Of a stretch of 64,000 bases of DNA, positions 1 through 12,575 are shown one piece after another. This DNA comes from Cinnamomum chago. Lineage: Eukaryota; Streptophyta; Magnoliopsida; Laurales; Lauraceae. The notes beneath the pieces are model-generated. The model had not been told where the DNA came from, made no database searches, and saw only the letters and a program-made list of their open reading frames with translations. Where the stretch lies: positions 34,943,501-35,007,500 of the forward strand of contig CP142455.1 of assembly GCA_038049695.1 (NCBI GenBank), in the 5' to 3' direction. A program made the translations under genes and the position numbers. Within the stretch, counting starts at the first letter, position 1, and every line of letters begins with the position of its first letter.

Positions 1-129
1 GTTTTAAGTTATGAGTTGATTAAGAGTGATTTAGGGATGTTTTAAGGTTCTACTTAAGTTGTTTAAGGCTCGGGGATTTCAAGTTTTAATTCGAGAAGTG
101 AAATGATGTCAGAATCGACGAACATGGTT

Positions 130-2125
130 GGCGGAGGACTTGGGCGCCCAGGGGGTGGTGCCTAGGTCACTCTGGTGACTTGGGCGCCCAGGCAGTGGTG
201 CCCAAGTGGCTGTTTCTTGGTGGCTTGGCTAGTGGCGGTGGTATCGTTGTTATCTTCGGAATCTCGGGGATTCTTACTTGATGAATTCTAATGTTCCAAA
301 TTGTTTTAATTCTCTGGTGTTCAAATGTCAAAACCATTCGGATCCGGATTTTGAAACAAAACCAAGAATTCGCGTTTTAGTGCAAATGAAAGGATAGGTG
401 CCATGGAGGGGGTGGCACCCAGGCGATGGCTTGTGATCTTCAGGTATTCCAGATGGGACTAAGTTTTCGGTTTTTGGGATCTAGGGATTATGTTGGGTTC
501 TGGTTTTAGTTAATTTAAGTTATAAGGTGTTTAGTTATTTGTTTTTGGTCGAGGTAGTAGGTCGGGGTGAAAGTGTAGGATAGGCGCCATAGGGGTGGTG
601 CCTAGGTGGTTGTCTGTTGGTTCGTAAGGGTTTTGGGTGCTAAGTCTGAATCGATTAAAGTCTTAAGTATTTTAAGTTAAAAGTGTTTTAATATGTGGAT
701 TGGGATTGGTTTGAATGTTAATTAATTAGGCTAAGTTGTTGGTCGGGGTTTTTATGAAAACAGGTAGGCTGGGCGCCCCGGGTGTGGTGCCCAGGTGGAA
801 ATGGAAGATAGGCGCCCAGGGGGTAGCGCCCAAGTGGACTGTTCTGTGGTTCGGGTTGGTCTTATGTTTTTAGGTGAATTTAAGTCCGAATTGGTTAAGG
901 TTTCAAGTCTGTTGATATTAAAGTGTTTTAATGTGTTAATTGGGGTTAGTTTGAGTATTAATTAGGTTAAATTGTTAATTCGGGGGATTTTTTAAGAGTG
1001 CATAGGCGCCCAGGGCGTGGTGCACAGATGGCTGTCTTATGGTTCGAGTCGGTTTCGTATTTTTTAGGTTGATTTGAGGTTGAACTTTTATGGTTTGATG
1101 TATTTTAAAATAAAAGTGTTTTGCTGTGTTGTTAGGATTAAATTATGTTCTAATTAATTTGGTCTCTTTGTGATTCGGGAGGCTAGGCGCCCAGAGGGTG
1201 GCGCCTAGGCGAATAGTTTTTTAAGTTTTGAGTTGGTTCAATGATTTTTAAGTTAATTTGAAGTCGGACTTCTGACTTCAATTGTTTTAAATTCAATGGA
1301 ATTTTGAAGTGTTGATTATGATTGAATTCGGGTTTAGTTTCAAGTGGGGTTTCCTAGTGAGTGGGTAGGATAGGCGCCCAGGGGGTGGTGCCCAAGTGGA
1401 TGTAGAAGAATGGGCGCACAGGGGGTGGCGCCCAGGTATCTGTTTTTATGGTTCGAATTGGTTTTATGTTTTTGAGTGAATTCAAGATCAAATTGATTGA
1501 GGTTTCAAGTCTTTTTAAATTGACAGCATTTTAATGTATTGATTCGGGTCTAATTAGTTAAGTTTTAATTTCAATTAATGGTCTCCAAGGAAATGGGGTA
1601 GGATAGGCGCCACAGGGGTGGTGCCTGAGCAGATTGATAGGATGGGCGCCTAGGGGGTGGTGCCCAGGTGTCTGGTTTTTGGTTTCGTGTTAGTCTTGTG
1701 CTTTTAAGTTGATTCGAGTTCAAATTGATTAGGGTTTCAGGTTTCTTAAGTCTAAAAGTTTTTTATTATGTTAATTAAGATTAAATTTGGGTTGTGATTA
1801 ATTAGAAGTTTTAATTAAGGGTTCCTTAGTGATGGGATAGGATGGGCGCCAAGAGGGTGGTGCCCAAGTGTCTCGGAAGGATGGGCGCCCAGGTGGATTG
1901 TTTTGGGTTTTGTTGGTTTTGTGTTTTCGAGTTAATTAGAGGTTGAGTTGATTAGGATTTTAGTTATTTCAGGTTTAAAATGTTTTACTGTGTTGATTCG
2001 GATTAATTTAAGGTTTTAATTAATTGGTTTAAGCTTTAACCGGGATGTCTTAGAGAATGAAGAGGTTGAGCGCCCAAGGGGTGGCGCCCAAGTGGTTGTG
2101 GAAGGATAGACGCCCAGGGGGTGAC
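130..2125. repeat. Degenerate tandem array with GGCGCC palindrome boxes
   Basis: About ten diverged units of roughly 180-250 bp follow one another, with box blocks near 140, 390, 578, 766, 1000, 1185, 1365, 1600, 1840 and 2075. Each unit has a GC-rich block of one or two boxes of the form GGGCGCCCAGGGGGTGG followed by TGCCCAAGTGG. An AT-rich spacer then repeats phrases such as TTTTAAGTTGATT and TTTAATTAATTAGG. Both box and spacer recur, so this is a tandem array and not isolated motifs. The units are clearly diverged, so the array is old. No coding potential is seen. Confidence 0.75.
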
Positions 2126-2299
2126 GCCCAGGTGACTGTGTTTTGGGTTTTAGGTGTTTTATGTTCTTAGTTGCTTTTAATCCGAATTAATTAGGCCCTT
2201 AAAGGGATTAAAGGTGTTCTTAATGATTTGATGGTTCTTAAATTAATTAATTATGATGTTCTAATTAATCTTAGGGTTTATCCTACTTAGGCGATAAAT

Positions 2300-3500
2300 T
2301 CGATAACCTAGACTATCTAACTTTTATTTTTGGGTTTTCTGGATATCTTTTTAATTTGTTTTTGGTTTCCCCTCTAATTTACTAAAAAGTAAGGAAAGAG
2401 AAGAAGTGATTTTATGTTTTATGATATTTTTTTGGGTTTTTTGTATGACTCTACGATTCAAATGATATGATGTGAAGTGTGACAAAAATGGTAATTCGAA
2501 GTTCAAAACACATCAAACAGCCAAACATCTCATTATCAAACAGTTTCTAAGTAAACTAAATGTGGAAGATCGGAAGTTATGCACGAAGGTGGAAAAAATG
2601 CACTTGGGCGCCACACCTGTGGTGCCTACCCTGCTCAGTCAGGGTTTTCAATGGATCACAATGAATAAACAAAAAAATCTTAGTATTTTCAACACAATTT
2701 CCGATATTCAGCGACTGATGCGAATTCCTAATGCGAACTATTAATGATGCAGCTAGCAAATCCACGAGAAAACGATGCAACGGGCGAAGATTTAGAACCC
2801 GGACCCAGTCTCAGAAGGGTAGGCGCCCAGGGGGTGGCGCACAGCCTATCCGGGAGAGGGCAGGCGCTCAGGGGGTGGCGTCCAGCCTTTCTACCAAGGG
2901 CTTTTCCCGATCTCTTTGATATAAATGATAATAATGATACTGTTAATGCGAGATCTAACCTAGTTATGCAATTAGAATTACGAAATCAATGCAGATCTAC
3001 TATATTAGAATAAACCTAAACATGTTTCTAGTATGATGAGATGCTAATATCAGTTTTAACATAAGCTAATGTAGATCTATCATGCTCAAATGATCCTAAA
3101 CATATTTCTAAGCATTTATGCCAATGGAATGTAGTAAAAGAAAGGGGAGATCTAGGAATATCGGTATATGACGCGTTTCTCAAGTTCCTAGAATGAAGCT
3201 TTCGCGAAATCCCATAGCCCCAGTTGAAGATATGGAAGCCTTCTTCTTTACCTCTTTTTCTTCTTCTCTAGATTTGAAATTCTTTCTCTAATGGTGGCTA
3301 CCTTTCTTCTTCTTCCTTATTCTCTATTTTCTCTCTTTTTCTTTAGGGTAGCCCCCTTTGCTAATGGGGTAAAGAGGGATTATATAGAGGCTTTGGGACG
3401 AGTTTAGGAGGGCTAGGGCTTCATTAATTCGTGCTTCTAGAAGGTCTGATGCATCCCAAGGCGACTTAAGTCATTTTAGGGTGAACTAGGGTTTGAGAGA
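2300..3500 (-). promoter_or_regulatory. LTR region with TATA-like box, otherwise unannotated
   Basis: This AT-rich stretch lies inside the presumed long LTR. On the minus strand a TATATAA box at 3381-3387 is flanked by a GGGG/CCCC-containing segment, a plausible core promoter for the Tat-lineage LTR. Two further GGCGCC-type boxes lie at 2815-2890. Nothing else recognisable was seen, and the short open frames here are not convincing genes. Confidence 0.35.
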
Positions 3501-4751
3501 GGGTGGGCGCCAATGGGGTGGTGCCCACATGGCCTGCGCAGTCTGGGCACCAGGTAGTCCTGGAGGGTGTAGATGCCCGGATGGTTTGGGTTTCGCTTTT
3601 GGAACTTGGTCCCATTTGGAGTCGGGATCGAATGGCTAGATCTTTAGCTGGGGGGACCTACACTAGCGTTTAGTAGGCTGGGCGCCACATGGGTGGTGCC
3701 TAAGTGGAGTCGATTCATTTTTGGAGTTCGGTCCCTACGTTGAATGGCCCAGGTCTGTTTTCAGCCCAACTAGTGGAATTTGGAGGGTGGGCGCCCACCA
3801 TGAGGTGCCTAGGTGGCCCTGGGTAGTATGGCCGCCCAGCATGGGGCGTCTGGATGGATTTCAATAGCCTGGGCGCCACATGGGTGGTGCCTAGGTGATT
3901 TTGACCTCCTCTTGGGACAAACTTCGGAAGCTCATAACTTTTGATCCGTTTATCGAATTTGGACGTTCTATATATCGTCGGAAAGCTCTCGGAGTCAAGA
4001 ATCAATGGTCTAAATTTCCTAATGATTAGGGGCTGGAAAAAATAGGGGGAACCTATGGACCAATGGAACCGGCTTCGTAACTTAGGTTAATCATGTGACG
4101 TTAGGGCAAATTAGGGTTTGAGAAGTGTGGGCGCCCAGCCTAGGGCGCCTATGTAATTCTGGAAACTGTGGGCGCCCAGCCTAGGGCGCCTATGTGGTTT
4201 TCAGTAGGGTGGGGCGCCACTTGGGTGGTGCCTAAAAGGATTTCGTCATTTCTTAACTTCGGAATTTCATAACTTTCGACCCGTTGGTCGGATTTGGATA
4301 TTCTGTATATGGTCGGAAAGCTCTTGGAGCGTAGAATCTATTGGTTCATATGTAATAGTGATCGGACATTGGAAAGAAGAAGGGATTTTTGGATCAACGA
4401 TTCTAACCTCCTGATTTGTGTTAGTCATATGATACTTAGGCAAGTTAAGTGTGATCTTTGTGGGAATTGGCCTAAGCATGTCTTAAATGGTCCGAAAAAG
4501 GTTCGAGTAGTGCCAGTGTCCGGCCCTTATGTGAATAATGGGTTTGGCTTGGGATCTCGACTCGATTTGGCTTTTCTCTCATGAATTCCTAGAAATTGTC
4601 GATCTAAGTCTAAAATTATCAACAAGCACCTTCATCGTCATTAATTAATCTGAATTATGCCATTAACCATTCAATTATGGGTGAAATGGGGGCACCGCTA
4701 CATATGAAAGGTATTTAAGGCTATCATAGGGGGTCAAATGAGGTGTCTACA

Positions 4752-7700
4752 GTCGTTTCCCCACGATTTTTGAAATTTTGAGTTGTTTTGGACCCCCTTT
4801 TTTTTCGAAATTTGGGTTGTGGATATCAACTGAAATGTTGCATCCCCGGGATTTTTTGAAATTTTGCAAGTATCGACGAAATGTCGCTTCCTTGCGATTT
4901 TGGATGTATCGAATGTGGTTCGCTTGCTTTTAATTTTGATTTTTGCGAGTATCGACTAGGCATCGCTTCCCCGCGGTCTTTTTTGAAAAACCATTTTTTT
5001 GTTTAAAGACACGAGGGTCGTAAATTTTTACCTAAAGCCATTTTTTGTGGTAAAAGTCAGGGCAGACTAGGGTGGAAATCCTTGAATCCTGATTTTTTGT
5101 TTCAAACCATGAATTTCGGGTTCAGGGGTTGAAAATTTGGTCAAGTTCGGGAAGAAGTTCCTAAACTTGGATTTTTGATTTATTTTTTGAACAAAACTAT
5201 GAAAGTAAACATTGTTTTGAGATTATTTTTTTTAGAAATTTCAGCGTAAGTTTTTTTTAGAAATTTCAATGTAAAGATGAAAATTTCAAAAGGAGTGGGT
5301 TTGACGAGCAAGTACCTATGAATAGGATTTGGTTGTGTAGGCGTCGCTCTGACCCGGTGTATGAAGTCTTCAACGGTAATACCGCTTCAAAAACTTGTCG
5401 TTGATGGGCAGCATACATTTGTCTCCCTTCATGTTTAGAAGAGTGTATGCGCTGCTGGAGAAACCTTTATCGATGACGAAGGATCCCTCCCATTTTGGTT
5501 AGAACTTGCCTTTGGATTTGTGGGCAAAAACCATTGACCTTTTTACTGCAAGAACCAAGTCTCCCTTTTTGTAGGCGCGTTGCCTGACCTTCTTGTCGAA
5601 AGATCCTGCCATACGTGCTTGGTAAAGCTCAATGCTTTGTAGAGCTTCGAGCCGTCTCTCATCGAGACTTTCTAGCTCTTGGAGTCTCAATTTGACATTG
5701 CTTTCTTACGTCATGTCATTTTGCAAAGATACCCTAAAGGAAGGAATTTGTATTTCCAAAAAAGGACAATAGCTTCGCATCCATAGACCAATGAGAATGG
5801 TGTGCTATGGGTTGGTTCTCGAACGGTGGTTCGTTAAGCCCATAAAGCTTCTGATAGTTTGTCGCCCAAGTCTCTTTTGTGACTAGAGACCATTTTCTTG
5901 AAAATTTTGTAGAGTGTCTTGTTGAAGGCTTCTGCTAGTCCGTTCGCTGCCAGATTATATGGAGTCGAATGACAACTTTGGATTTTGTACTTATTGCAGA
6001 ACTTGTAGAATCTGTGATCTCGGAATTGTGGTCCGTTATCTTGGACGAATCTTTTAGGTATGCTGAAGCGATAAATAATGTTGGTGAGCAAGAACTGAAG
6101 GATTAATGACGTCTTCATTTCAATTAGCGCAAATGCTTCTGACCACTTGGAGAAATAATCCGTAGCGGCGAAGATGAAGAGATGACCTTTGTTTGATGGG
6201 GGGAGAGATATCACCTATGATGTCCATACCCCAGGCTTCAAAAGGCCATGAGATCGTTGTAGGATGTAGCCATTCGGGAGGCATGTGGACATAATCTCCA
6301 TGAATTTGGCACTGTTGGCAACGCTTAGCAAATCGCATTGCGTCAGCTACCATGGTAGGCCAATAATAACCTAACTTTTTTATCTGGCCGTAGAGCTTAG
6401 GGCTAGCCTGATGGGCTCCACAAAGACCATCATGCACTTCTTTGAGAGTTTCTTCAGCCTCTTGTTGCGACAAGCAGCGTAGAAGTACTCCATTGGAGGA
6501 TTTTCTATAAAGTGTTTTTGAAGGAATATCCAAATGAAAGTTTGGGGCTCGTCTTTGAATGCTTACCCACTCTTTTGGATATTCAGGTAGGATTTTGAAC
6601 CTAGTGTAATCAATGAACGGATCCCTCCAGTCATCGATCGGAGGTTTGAGGATGGATATCCGACTTCCAACCACTTGGTGGCATTCAACAACTACTTGGT
6701 GTGTGTTAAGAAGAGGGAGAATCCTTCTTTAACACACTGTAATTTGCATGTTTTCCCCCTTCTTGGATTGTCATAGACGCTGCAAGTCCAGACAGGGCAT
6801 CTGCAAAGATGTTTTCACCTCTGAGGATGTGGCTGATGTGACAGATGTTAAACTTTTGTTGAGGGGATTGTGCCTTGTTGTAGTAAGGCAACAAATCGGG
6901 CTTCCTGACTTCAAATTTTTGATTCATCAGGTTGACGATCAGCTGAGATTCCCCAAAAGCTTCCAGCAAGGTGATGCCGGATTTGAGGGCGAGTTCCAAT
7001 CCTACTATCAGGGATTGGTATTCAGTTGTATAATTTGAACATGGTTCCAGTAGCGAGAAAGCATGTGGAATCATGTATTTTTTGGGACTAACAAAGAGAA
7101 TGCCAATCGCTGATATCTGCTTTCCTTTTTCATTGGTCCTGGTTGCGCCGTCGAAGTACATATGCCAGGGAGCATTTGATGAGGAAATCTCCACGGTGTA
7201 GATAGGTTCGTCTGGGAGATCATCCCTGAGTGAAGAATCTTTAGGCAATGGGTGCTCTACGAGAAAGTCTGCTAGAGCTTGACCTTTGATTGTTTTTTTT
7301 TGGTACATACCTAATGTCGAATTGCAATAGAAGGATGGACCATTTTGTCAGTCGAGCATTGAGAGAACCTGCTTTTGTGACAAGGACCTTTTAGAGATTG
7401 ATCCTCAGAATCAGGTAGACTGTGTTGGACAGCAGGTAGTGACGTAGCTTTTGTACTGCGAACATCACAGAAAGACATTTTTTTTCGACTGGAGAGTAGT
7501 GATGCTCTACACCTGCTAACATGCGGCTAAGATAATATAGAGCAGCTTCTTTTCCTTCGTCGTTTTCTTGTGCTAGTAGAGCACCAAAAGAATAATCGAG
7601 AGCTCTTGTGTACAAGATGAATGGTTTTCCAGTTGTGGGGGCAGCCAACACTGGAGGTTTGGTCAAGTATGTTTTGATGTCTTGAAATGCAGCTTCACAT

Positions 7701-9680
7701 TGAGCATCCCAAACAAAGTACACAACTTTTTTCATCAAGCGAGAGAATGGATGACACTTCCTTGACAGATTGGAGATGAATCGTCGGCTGTATGCCAATC
7801 TTCCTTGAAGCCCTTTTAGTTCTCTTAGGGTCCTTGGAGATGGCATTTCTAGGATAGCCTTGACTTTGGTGGGTTAAGTTCTATTCCGGCTTTCCGAACA
7901 ATGAATCCGGAAAACTTACCCGATGATACACCGAAGAAGCATTTTAGCGGATTCATCCGCAGTTTGTGTTTGCGAAGTCGGAGGGAGACTTTGAGATGGT
8001 CTTCTTTTCTTTGGCTTTTGACAGCGAGATCATCAACGTAACATTCGACCGTCTTGTGCTGCATATCTTGGAATATCTTCATATAGCCCTCTGATATGTT
8101 GCACTAGCATTTTTCAGACCAAATGGCATGATAATGTAGCAATACACGTAAAACGAGGTCGAAAATGATGTACGTTTTTCATCTTCAAGATGCATCTTTA
8201 TCTGATTGTAGCCAGAGAAGCCATCCATGAATGTCATTTTCTCAAACTCACAGGTGTTGTTAATCATCACCTCTGGTATGGGGAACGGGAATTCATCTTT
8301 AGGGCATGCCCTAATTAGGTCTCTATGGTCAATACAGACCCTAATCTGCCCATTTTTCTTTGTCACAAGGACGATGTTGGCTAACCATTCAGGATGTTGT
8401 TCCTCGCGAATGAAGCCAACGCTTTTGAGTTTCTGAACTTCTTGTTCAATTTTGTCCATCACGTTAGGACGAAATCTTCTTTGGCCTTATTTGACAAGTG
8501 TGATATCTTTTTGCAAATTGAATTTGTAGACTGCTATTTTGGGGTCTAAGTCAGGCATTTCAGCATAAGACCATGCAAAACAATCAACGAACTCACGAAG
8601 AAAAGAGATATACTCGGGTAGCTCATCATCCTTTATGTTCTTACTTGTGAATACAGGACGTGGGTTATCAGGTGTCTCCAAATCTATCTATTGAACAGGA
8701 TCTTCTGTTGGAAGGTTTGAAGGCGGTTCCTCCACAATATTTTCAGAGACTTCAAACTCAACATGGCCTTCTGAAGTTCCAAAGGTATTTACAGACCACG
8801 GCGTTGCTTTTGTTCATGGGTGTTTTTTATCAGTACTCTTCTCAAGACTTGCTATGAGATAGTCCCAATCATCTGTTAAAACTGGGTCGAAGTAGGGCAC
8901 TTCTTCTGGAGGCGATGGTTCTTCTGGATCAGAAAACTGTGTTTCTGTGTCGTCGGACAATTCCTCTTCATTATTAGAGAAATCGTACCAATTGGATGAG
9001 CTTCCTGGATTCTTGATGGGTGACTCTTCAAAGAGATATACAGGGAGATCAATGTATTCATGAACATGAGATGTTGAGGCATGGTCGACAAAACGACTTT
9101 GCAGCCTTTGTGTCAACTGTCTCAAGGGAGGGCCAGGATCATACCCCAACCCGTGTGAAGACTTGTCTATGTGACGGTGGAGTTTGCAATCCTCTAGTTG
9201 ACTTTTGATCAGGGTGGGTTCCAATGGCATGAGAATACCACGGCCTCCTCTCAAACCGATTGGATTCTGAGCATCATAGCCCATTTTTTCATGATAGCTT
9301 GTGCCATTGGACTATACAAGGATAGCTGAGGCATACCTTTGTTTTGGAAAGGTTTAAGCGGAGAATTTGATGAAAAATCTTTCGATCTGTGGAGAAAGAT
9401 TGGTTTTTCTTCTGCAGTAGTTGCCGGAACGATGAAGAAAGCAGACACATGGTCTTCTACGTCGGCATATGTCTCCAATGGAGTGAGAGTAGGTTGAACT
9501 TGCTGAGTATCAGCTTGGCTCGACGGTGTATCATCTTCTAGCTCTGAATCCGAATCTGTGTCTCGCATGATAGATATGAAGGAAATAGTAAACTTGTCCC
9601 CAGTCTTTTGTTTCGTCTTCTTTGTTTTGGTGGTGATTACCAAAGACTTGGAAGATTTGAGGGAGACAACAAAGGGAGAT
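4752..9680 (-). mobile_element. Internal region of decayed Tat-lineage Ty3/gypsy copy
   Basis: Read on the minus strand, this is the 3' half of a Tat-lineage element. From 9680 downward it holds the end of the protease/linker region with the G-patch-like segment, RT (about 8460-7850), the first RNase H (about 7850-7390), the second RNase H (about 7300-6700), the integrase zinc-binding part (about 6450-6290), the integrase core (about 6280-5830) and the integrase C-terminus (to about 5380). A short 3' untranslated stretch with degenerate TATCGA-containing repeats (4820-5030) follows. The protein is close to the 3007-codon frame of the whole element at 18908 (roughly 85-90% by eye). It is an old, broken copy with on the order of ten or more breaks. 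The plus-strand SIRE-like LTR fragment abuts it at 9681. Confidence 0.9.
5380..9643 (-). pseudogene. Fossil Tat-lineage pol (protease end to integrase)
   Basis: Separate minus-strand open stretches together cover the pol order of the Tat lineage. Recognisable landmarks are the RT signature YVDD near 8035, a second RNase H beginning with WHMYFDGATR near 7170, the integrase HHCC zinc region near 6420-6290, and the integrase core with DNGPQF near 6030. Two RNase H domains in tandem are diagnostic of the Tat/Ogre group. The frame is broken many times, so no working protein is expected from this copy. The sequence is closely related to the whole element in the centre of the window but comes from a distinct, older insertion with different LTRs. 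Confidence 0.9.
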
Positions 9681-10029
9681 TGTTAGGTTTTTTGTATGTT
9701 GCTAATTTGATGGATACATTATCACTTTCACTGTCAATTAATCACACACTCATGCATCTTAGTTTGGACATTGAAATCTGAATTCCTAGCTTGCGTATGA
9801 ATTTGATTTTCAAATGATTTAATCATGCATGTTTTCGAACTTAAAATACACTTTTGAAAATCTAGTTCTTCATGCATGTCTTTTGGAAAATCAAGTTAGA
9901 AATCTAGGTTTGTGATTTGCATACATTCCTCATCTTTAGAATCTTGTTGTTATGCATAAATCATACTGGCAATGAGTTCCAAGTTTCATCTTTTAGAAAA
10001 TTGAAAATTCAGCAGGAACTCCTCCCAGG

Positions 10030-10205
10030 CCAGTGTACTCAGTCGACCGAGCCCTGTACCCGGTCGACCGAGCCTACTAGCTGTTGGGAAATTCAGCCAG
10101 TGTACCCGATCGACTAAGGGGGCATGGGGTCGACCTGGAAAACTAGTTGTTGGCCAAATATAGTCATTGGGCCAGGTCGACGGGGGTTCATGGGGTCGAC
10201 CGAGC
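10030..10205 (+). repeat. GTCGAC palindrome box cluster upstream of LTR TATA box
   Basis: About five or six boxes of the form CGGTCGACCGAGCC, some diverged, alternate with a CTAGTTGTTGG phrase. They sit 25-200 bp upstream of TATAAAAG. The strongest boxes are at about 10042, 10062, 10127, 10175 and 10195. This matches the box cluster in the SIRE-like LTRs at 46660 and 55998. Confidence 0.7.
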
Positions 10206-10230
10206 CAACTAGTTGTTGGACTGTTTTTTC

Positions 10231-10238
10231 TATAAAAG
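10231..10238 (+). promoter_or_regulatory. TATA box of the SIRE-like LTR fragment
   Basis: TATAAAAG follows a T-rich run and the GTCGAC box cluster. The equivalent element in the other SIRE-like LTRs is TATAAATA at the same relative place. It is inferred to be the LTR core promoter. Confidence 0.5.
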
Positions 10239-10373
10239 TCCATTTCATTCCTCTCTTTAATGTGGCTTGTTGGGTGAATCTTTGGAACTATATTGAAGCC
10301 TAAAGAAGAGGAATAAGCTGAGAAAGCTAGAGGGCAAATGGAAATACAAATGTTTATGATTTAAAGGTATATC

Positions 10374-11302
10374 TGTTGGAATATAGGTGGGCCTTCCAGA
10401 CAAGTTTCAAAAACTTTTGACCCACTTGATGCAGTGATCAATCATCTAGAAGGCAATAAACCCAATCCAGGATGCAATCCCTCAATCTCATAAACCATGT
10501 ACAGCAACATAACCTATCTAGAAGATAGAAAATAGCACATAAACATGCAACCACGAAATCTACAGCATACAAGGATGTAGATATACCTTTGGAGCTTTGT
10601 TGTGCTCTAATGGAGAATTTGAGTTCTTTACTTTGATGATGAACACCTTCACAATCCAATTCAGAATCTACAGCTCCTTTTGATCTTCCACGCTATGACC
10701 CGTATTAGATCTCTTTTCTCAAGAAGATGGTGGAATCTTTAAGAGAAAACCCAACTAGTAACTCTAAGGAACTAAAGGTGAAAGAGAGGGGAACTTTGAG
10801 AGGAAGAGAACATGTGCAACTCTTGCACAAAGGGGCTGCACTTGCACTATGTGTTATATACGACCATGAGGGGTTGATTCCCCTTTATATAGCCCTCCAA
10901 TCCTCCTCTTTTCCTATTTGAAATAGAAGTTCAACTCCCATTACAAAATAGTAAACTTCTCCCTTGCTAGTTGCCGTAGAAGTCTCACTTCCACAACACT
11001 TAGTAGCTTTCTCCTTTCTAATTAAAATAGAAGTCCTACTTCTATTAATAATTAGTAGATTACCATTACCACCATTAGAAGTCTCACTTCAAATAGAAAT
11101 AGTAACCTTCCTTTTAGAGTTCAAGTAGAATTATTATCTTTCTAATCAATTGGGCTAGCGTGGGGACCACTAGGGATTCCTTAGAAAGATGGCTCCAACT
11201 GGGACACGCGACCCCACATCTCATGTGCAATCCGGGCCCACAGTTAATTGCAAATAACTCCACTATATAAATACAATTGCACTCCAGTCTTAGGAATATA
11301 TT
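10374..11302 (-). mobile_element. Copia LTR fragment, minus strand
   Basis: It starts TGTTGGAATATAGG, the reverse complement of the LTR end at 37402, and its whole length is the reverse complement of about 36480-37402 with roughly 90% identity by eye. It is therefore the end part of an LTR of the same copia family in the opposite orientation, from an older insertion. A TATA-like box (minus strand) lies near 10890-10897. The chromovirus-like LTR has inserted at 11303. The five bases before it (ATATT) are the probable target duplication, but the other end is not preserved. Confidence 0.85.
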
Positions 11303-12061
11303 TGTTGCGACCCCAGAACGGATCCCCGGGCCCGCGACGTGTGATGGTGTGGTTTCCCACAGGTTCCTGCGGTGAGGATTCCCGAGACACGTGGAATCTG
11401 ACTCACATGATCAAGTTTGCGGAAGCGTGTAGCAAATCACATCAAGATAAGCACCGATAAATTGTTAAGTGCTATGACGATTAATAACAAGACAGAGTAT
11501 CAAAAGAAAGGAGTTAACATGGCATTCCCATTAAGATTGAAGTTGCGAGACTAACACAAGAGTAAGTTAAGTTTAGTTACATCCCATAAGAGTCCAACAG
11601 AGGCCAATACATGTTGACACCAAAAATGTCACTTTGCCTCTTCACACCAAAAGCTACATGGAGCCACATCCTACCAAAAATAGGCAGGCGCCACTTCAAG
11701 CATCAGATCTTGTCAGAATCAAACAAAAACTGCAAGGTCATTCAAAATAACCAAAAGAGAGGTACATATGAAGTTTCGGGCCATACCGACATCATTTGGC
11801 CTAGCTTCACTTCTCCAACAGCTAAACAAGCGTTCCCGGCGGCGGCAGAATCGGAGACACCAAATCTTCGATCAGAGCCTATGGATGTTCTCAAAACATG
11901 TCCAAAAGGCTCCATGTCAAGTCTCAAGTCAAACCAGCAATGTTTGACCCATCATCAACTCTCCAACGGTTGAATCAAGCCTACCAGCGACAGAGCACCC
12001 CGGGACCATGGCACCCAATTCAGAGCTTGCGGATCATCTCAAAATGACTCCAATAGGCTCC

Positions 12062-12575
12062 TCGTCGAATTTCAGGTCAATCGGACATCGTTTGACCAGA
12101 AGTCAAAGCTCGGCATCTCTCTCGCAGGAGAAACAAAGGCAAGCATTTGCATGACTCCAAACGGCTTCAAAACTCAAACAAAAGCCTATGGTTGGTCTTA
12201 ACTACTGATGAGGGAGTCACACGTCGAATTTTAGGTCAATCGGACATCGTTTGACCGAAAGTCAAAGTTCGGCATTTCCCTCGCGGTGACATCAAAGGCA
12301 AGCATTTGCATGACCCCAAATGGCTTCAAAACTCAAACGAAAGCCTATGGTTGGTCTTAAATACTGATGAGGGAGTCACACATCGAATTTCAGGTCAATC
12401 GGACATCGTTTGACCGAAAGTCAAAGTTCGGCATTTCCCTCGCGGTGAAATCAAAGGCAAGCATTTGCATGACCCCAAACGGCTTCAAAACTCAAATGAA
12501 AGCCCATGGTTGGTCTTATTTAATGCTTAAGAAGCTTCACCTCAAATTTCAGGTCATTCCGACATCGTTTGACCC
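12062..12575. repeat. About 160-bp tandem repeat in the Tat LTR
   Basis: Three full units start at about 12062, 12222 and 12382, and a partial fourth starts at about 12541. Each opens with a phrase like TCGAATTTCAGGTCAATCGG, followed by TTTGACCGAAAGTCAAAG and GGCAAGCATTTGCATGAC. The same array is present at 32745-33257 in the other LTR. Most of the LTR-pair substitutions I counted fall in it. Confidence 0.9.

Larger units (their letters stand above)
1..4751 (-). mobile_element. Long LTR of a decayed Tat-lineage Ty3/gypsy copy (partial, leaves window)
   Basis: Read on the minus strand, this stretch follows the pol remnant and starts with TGTAGACACC at 4751, next to a purine-rich tract (about 4752-4770) suited to a polypurine tract. 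This is the usual layout of a 3' LTR. The first bases resemble the TGTTGACACC start of the whole Tat element at 11612, but the rest of the LTR is different, so it is a different family within the lineage. A TATA-like box (TATATAA, minus strand) lies at 3381-3387. Blocks of GGCGCC-centred boxes occur at 3500-3900, 4110-4230 and 2815-2890, and continue as the array at 140-2120. No second LTR or target duplication is in view. The far edge is uncertain, and part of 1-2300 could belong to another repeat. No gene is seen here. Confidence 0.6.
9681..10373 (+). mobile_element. Fragment of a SIRE/Maximus-like copia LTR
   Basis: The segment begins TGTTAGGTTTTTTG at the edge of the Tat remnant. Its first hundred bases resemble the LTR start of the SIRE-like element at 47138 read on the minus strand (TGTTAGGAATTTTG, then AATTTGATGGAT). 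It carries a cluster of GTCGAC boxes (10030-10205) just upstream of a TATAAAAG box (10231-10238), the same order seen in that other LTR. It is a diverged fragment of the same broad family. On its right it abuts the minus-strand copia LTR fragment. No target duplication was found. Confidence 0.65.
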
